DNA of 27,017 nucleotides from JBLHGN01 sp047616325. Its GTDB lineage: Bacteria > Pseudomonadota > Gammaproteobacteria > Pseudomonadales > Cellvibrionaceae. The notes under the pieces were generated by a model that did no database searches, had not been told where the DNA came from, and saw only the letters and a list, made by a program, of their open reading frames with translations. This document shows positions 24,684 through 27,017 of the stretch, in pieces (the stretch's first letter is position 1; every line of letters starts with the position of its first letter). The DNA lies in the NCBI GenBank assembly GCA_047616325.1, contig JBLHGN010000015.1, positions 1 to 27,017 of the forward strand, in the 5' to 3' direction. A program made the translations under genes and the position numbers.

Positions 24684-25538
24684 CTAACTACCCCCCACTT
24701 GCTCGAAGGCTTTTAGGCTTTGCTCACGAATGTAGGAGAGACATTGGCGCTTTAATTCAACAAAATTTTTGCTTGTCCCCAGCTCCGGTTTTCTCGGTCT
24801 CTCCAGATCGACTTTTAAATCCGCAATGATCGATCCCGGGCTTGCACTCATCACCAGGATCCTGTCAGCGAGAAAGATCGCCTCATCCACATCATGGGTG
24901 ACAAACAAGACAGTGATGCCAAATTCAGACCAGATGTTTAGCAGACTCTCTTGCATGATAAGTCGAGTCTGCGCATCCAGTGCGCCAAAAGGCTCATCCA
25001 TTAACAGTACTTTAGGGTAATTGGCCAAGGCTCTGGCAATGCCAACACGTTGCTGCATCCCGCCAGACAACTCCCCTGGTAATTTTTTGGCAATTTTGCT
25101 TAAACCAATCATCGCTAAAAATGTATTTGCAATTGAGTCGCACTGTTGCGGGCTGTGGCCAGCAACTTTAGGCCCAAAGGCGATATTTTCGTGCACAGTT
25201 TTCCAAGGAAACAAAGAATACTGCTGAAACACCATGCCTCGCTCAGGCCCAGGGCGCGTCACCTCCACACCATCGACCAGCACTTTTCCGGTAGTTGGGT
25301 TTATATAGCCAGCCACTGAATTCAATAAAGTTGATTTTCCGCAGCCAGACGGCCCCAAAATACACACAAACTCGCCGGGCTGAATATCGATCGTTGTTGT
25401 TTTTACGGCTGTACTTGCCTTAGCCCCAACACCAAATGAGATAGTTACCTCGTCGATTTCTATATGCCCAGTGCCTGGAGACTTATGCTGAACTGGTTCG
25501 GCGCCCAGTGATTCGGTTTCTTTAAGTGCTAAATTCAT
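24684..25538 (-). CDS. ABC transporter ATP-binding protein, SsuB/TauB/NrtD type
   Basis: This is the ATPase subunit of an importer of the nitrate/sulfonate/taurine class. With the ATG at 25538 it has 284 residues. Walker A is GPSGCGKST (62-70), the Q-loop QQYSLFPWKTV (105-115), the signature LSGGMQQR (157-164), Walker B VLLMDEPFGALD (177-188) and the H-loop VTHDVDEA. The phrase YSLFPWKTV is typical of the Ssu/Tau/Nrt group. The start lies four bases after the stop of the preceding membrane protein gene, with GGA upstream. An in-frame start 21 codons earlier would overlap that gene. The substrate cannot be read from the ATPase. Confidence 0.93.
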   Translation of the reverse strand: MNLALKETESLGAEPVQHKSPGTGHIEIDEVTISFGVGAKASTAVKTTTIDIQPGEFVCILGPSGCGKSTLLNSVAGYINPTTGKVLVDGVEVTRPGPERGMVFQQYSLFPWKTVHENIAFGPKVAGHSPQQCDSIANTFLAMIGLSKIAKKLPGELSGGMQQRVGIARALANYPKVLLMDEPFGALDAQTRLIMQESLLNIWSEFGITVLFVTHDVDEAIFLADRILVMSASPGSIIADLKVDLERPRKPELGTSKNFVELKRQCLSYIREQSLKAFEQVGGS

Positions 25539-25542
25539 ATGT

Positions 25543-26226
25543 CTATCCAATCGATTCAACTTCGTTTTTGACAACCGACCTACTGCCGGAGTATTCACCA
25601 ACTACTACTAGCAGCGCACTAAACATCAAGATAAATCCTAGTATGTTGAGCCACAGCCCGATAGGCTCCATCCATAATGAGGTTGACACCCCAAGCCCCA
25701 TCATTGCTAAGCCAACTATCCAGGTGGGTGTAGCGCAACAAACAACCCACGACATAGTGATCGACGTTAGGGCAAACAAACCCGTACCCAAACTAGACGC
25801 AATTTTCGACCCAAGCCGTGTAGAGAAAGTACAAGTGGCTTGGCGATTTCGCAAAACAAAAACGTAGCTAATAACAATCGCCGAATAGGCCAATACGCTC
25901 AACATTTTTACTGGCGCCACGTACAAACTCCACTGTGAAATTCCTATTCCAAAATCGTAATTCATATGTCCGATCTCAACTATCCATTCCTCCTTTACAA
26001 TCAGAGCAATGTCACTCCAAGAGGGCGTCGACCGTATAATTCTTTGCACATTTTCAAACCAGCTATACAGATTTACATAATTGGGAAGCTGTTGGAATTT
26101 CGCGATCAGGGCCACCAACAAGGCTAAATAATAAAGTCCCGCTGTAGCGAGTACCGCCAAACCCCACTGCCACCATTGATGGCAAATAATAGAGAATATC
26201 TTTTGGAATCTGGCGAAAATTGACAT
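25543..26226 (-). CDS. unrecognised membrane protein with intramembrane Cys-Cys motif
   Basis: The 227 residues contain about five hydrophobic segments (about 21-43, 97-125, 143-165, 168-184 and 187-211). It sits where a second permease would be expected, between permease and ATPase genes, but lacks the EAA loop (xAAxxxGAxxxxxFxxVxxP) that contacts the ATPase, so I do not call it a permease. Its most distinctive part is SWVVCCATPTWIVGLAMMGLGVS (159-181): a vicinal cysteine pair, C163-C164, followed by proline in a helix. This recalls the CC-x2-P helix of MerT-type metal transporters, but the overall fold is not recognised. The tight spacing (5 and 4 bases) to both neighbours says that it belongs to the transport unit. 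Confidence 0.75.
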   Translation of the reverse strand: MSIFARFQKIFSIICHQWWQWGLAVLATAGLYYLALLVALIAKFQQLPNYVNLYSWFENVQRIIRSTPSWSDIALIVKEEWIVEIGHMNYDFGIGISQWSLYVAPVKMLSVLAYSAIVISYVFVLRNRQATCTFSTRLGSKIASSLGTGLFALTSITMSWVVCCATPTWIVGLAMMGLGVSTSLWMEPIGLWLNILGFILMFSALLVVVGEYSGSRSVVKNEVESIG

Positions 26227-26231
26227 AGCTA

Positions 26232-26996
26232 TTAATGGCTAACCCTTTTCTTCCAACGAAGTGCCGGTGTCATAATCAAGCGCACTAGGAATGTGGACAA
26301 CGACCCCAAGCCACCAATAACTAACATCCCCACAATAATATCGGGGTAGTTAATCAGCGAGTATGCATTCCACGTAAAATAACCAATCCCATATTGGCCT
26401 GAAATTATTTCACCGGCCAACAGGGAGAACCAACTCACCCCCATACCAATAGCCAGGCCAGCTGCAATACTTGGCAGCGCTGCCGGAAAAACGACATGCA
26501 CAAACACCTGAAAACGTTTTGCTCCGAGGGACAGCGCCGCTCGAATTAAAACTTCGGGAGTTTGTTCAACACCATGAACCGTGTTGAGGATTATTGGAAA
26601 CAAGGCCCCGAGAAAGGTGATGTATACAATGGATGACTCTTCTGTCGGCCACATCAAAATAGCCAGCGGGATCCATGCAACTGCGGGTATCGGCCTCACT
26701 ATTTCTATATATGGCAACACTGCCGCTCGCGCAAACTTTGAACGACCTACAATCAAACCCACACCAATACCTAGCACTACGGCGATAGAATATGCAAATA
26801 AAATACGGCGCATACTAACAAGTATGTGTATGTAAAATTCAGAGTCATTCAACTGGGTAATAAAAGCACCGCCAACCTTCAAGGGAGAGGGAACATTCTC
26901 AAAACTAATAAAGAAATTAAATTTATATTCAGTCGCAAAATACCAAATCACGACACCGAGGATAACCGACAGAGTACCTACCAAGAACAGTTTCAT
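26232..26996 (-). CDS. ABC transporter permease, SsuC/TauC/NrtB type
   Basis: This 254-residue inner membrane permease belongs to the binding-protein-dependent importer class for sulfonates, taurine, nitrate and similar compounds. It has an N-terminal helix (about 4-23) and a BPD_transp_1 domain from about 65. The EAA loop that meets the ATPase is clear: AALSLGAKRFQVFVHVVFPAALPSI (about 158-182). Family phrases RPIPAVAWIPLAILMW and GMGVSWFSLLAGEIISG are present. It is the first complete gene of the cluster. Only 21 bases precede it in the window, so the substrate-binding protein gene, if present, lies beyond the right edge. Confidence 0.93.
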   Translation of the reverse strand: MKLFLVGTLSVILGVVIWYFATEYKFNFFISFENVPSPLKVGGAFITQLNDSEFYIHILVSMRRILFAYSIAVVLGIGVGLIVGRSKFARAAVLPYIEIVRPIPAVAWIPLAILMWPTEESSIVYITFLGALFPIILNTVHGVEQTPEVLIRAALSLGAKRFQVFVHVVFPAALPSIAAGLAIGMGVSWFSLLAGEIISGQYGIGYFTWNAYSLINYPDIIVGMLVIGGLGSLSTFLVRLIMTPALRWKKRVSH

Positions 26997-27017
26997 TTGT
27001 ACGACTAGATGGAGAAA

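Noticed and set aside
25543..26226. Second ABC permease subunit
   Set aside because: There is no EAA coupling loop and the helix pattern differs from BPD_transp_1, so the gene is listed as unrecognised.
1..27017. CRISPR arrays, tRNA or rRNA genes, riboswitches
   Set aside because: No regularly spaced repeats, cloverleaf-like sequence with a T-loop motif, or rRNA-like sequence was found by eye on either strand.

Overview
The window looks like a chromosomal segment of a marine gammaproteobacterium, most likely near the Cellvibrionales. This rests on the flavour of the encoded proteins (a HemB with the aspartate-type metal site, an MltB-like transglycosylase with a C-terminal peptidoglycan-binding domain, an Azotobacter-type FdxA/Fpr pair, a remnant transposase of a type common in marine gammaproteobacteria). 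It is inference from protein similarity recalled by eye, not a phylogeny.

Layout. Positions 1-1800 are gene-poor: the C-terminal remnant of a transposase, a short repeat block, and two tiny minus-strand ORFs that look like paralogous single-pass membrane peptides. Positions 1818-11150 hold ordinary housekeeping genes, mostly intact: glpX, a decayed sodium:solute symporter gene, hemB, a polysaccharide deacetylase, gnd, a glutathione S-transferase-like gene, a lytic transglycosylase and a UPF0114 membrane protein. Positions 11340-13472 are a small zone of decay. A HAAS-type membrane protein has two mutually compensating frameshifts, its PadR-type regulator has an in-frame stop, and a TetR-type regulator is frameshifted. 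A perfect 17-bp palindrome is still intact in front of the PadR gene.

Positions 13575-26996 hold the most interesting part: sixteen genes in a row on the minus strand. In transcription order they are: an SsuC/TauC-type ABC permease; an unrecognised membrane protein with a Cys-Cys motif in a membrane segment; an ABC ATPase; SCO1; a dihaem cytochrome c; a GntR/UTRA regulator; a flavoprotein that aligns over its full length with the alpha subunit of adenylylsulfate (APS) reductase; a 2[4Fe-4S] ferredoxin like the N-terminal part of its beta subunit; a HEAT-repeat protein; an FdxA-type 7Fe ferredoxin; a DUF971 protein; a UPF0324/YeiH 'putative sulfate exporter'; a ferredoxin-NADP+ reductase; an Mrp/ApbC Fe-S carrier; and EtfB and EtfA. 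An identical 12-mer lies in front of the GntR gene and inside a perfect 13-bp inverted repeat in front of SCO1, so GntR plausibly controls the cluster.

My reading is a sulfur-linked redox system. A small (organo)sulfur or other oxyanion is imported by the ABC transporter and acted on by the AprAB-like flavoenzyme held by the HEAT scaffold. Electrons are exchanged with NADPH through Fpr and FdxA, and perhaps with a respiratory chain through Etf or cytochrome c. Mrp and DUF971 would supply Fe-S clusters, and a sulfur oxyanion would leave through the YeiH-type exporter. No Sat, QmoABC, SsuD, TauD or Xsc gene is visible here, so this is not a canonical APS-reductase or desulfonation locus. The substrate cannot be told from the sequence.
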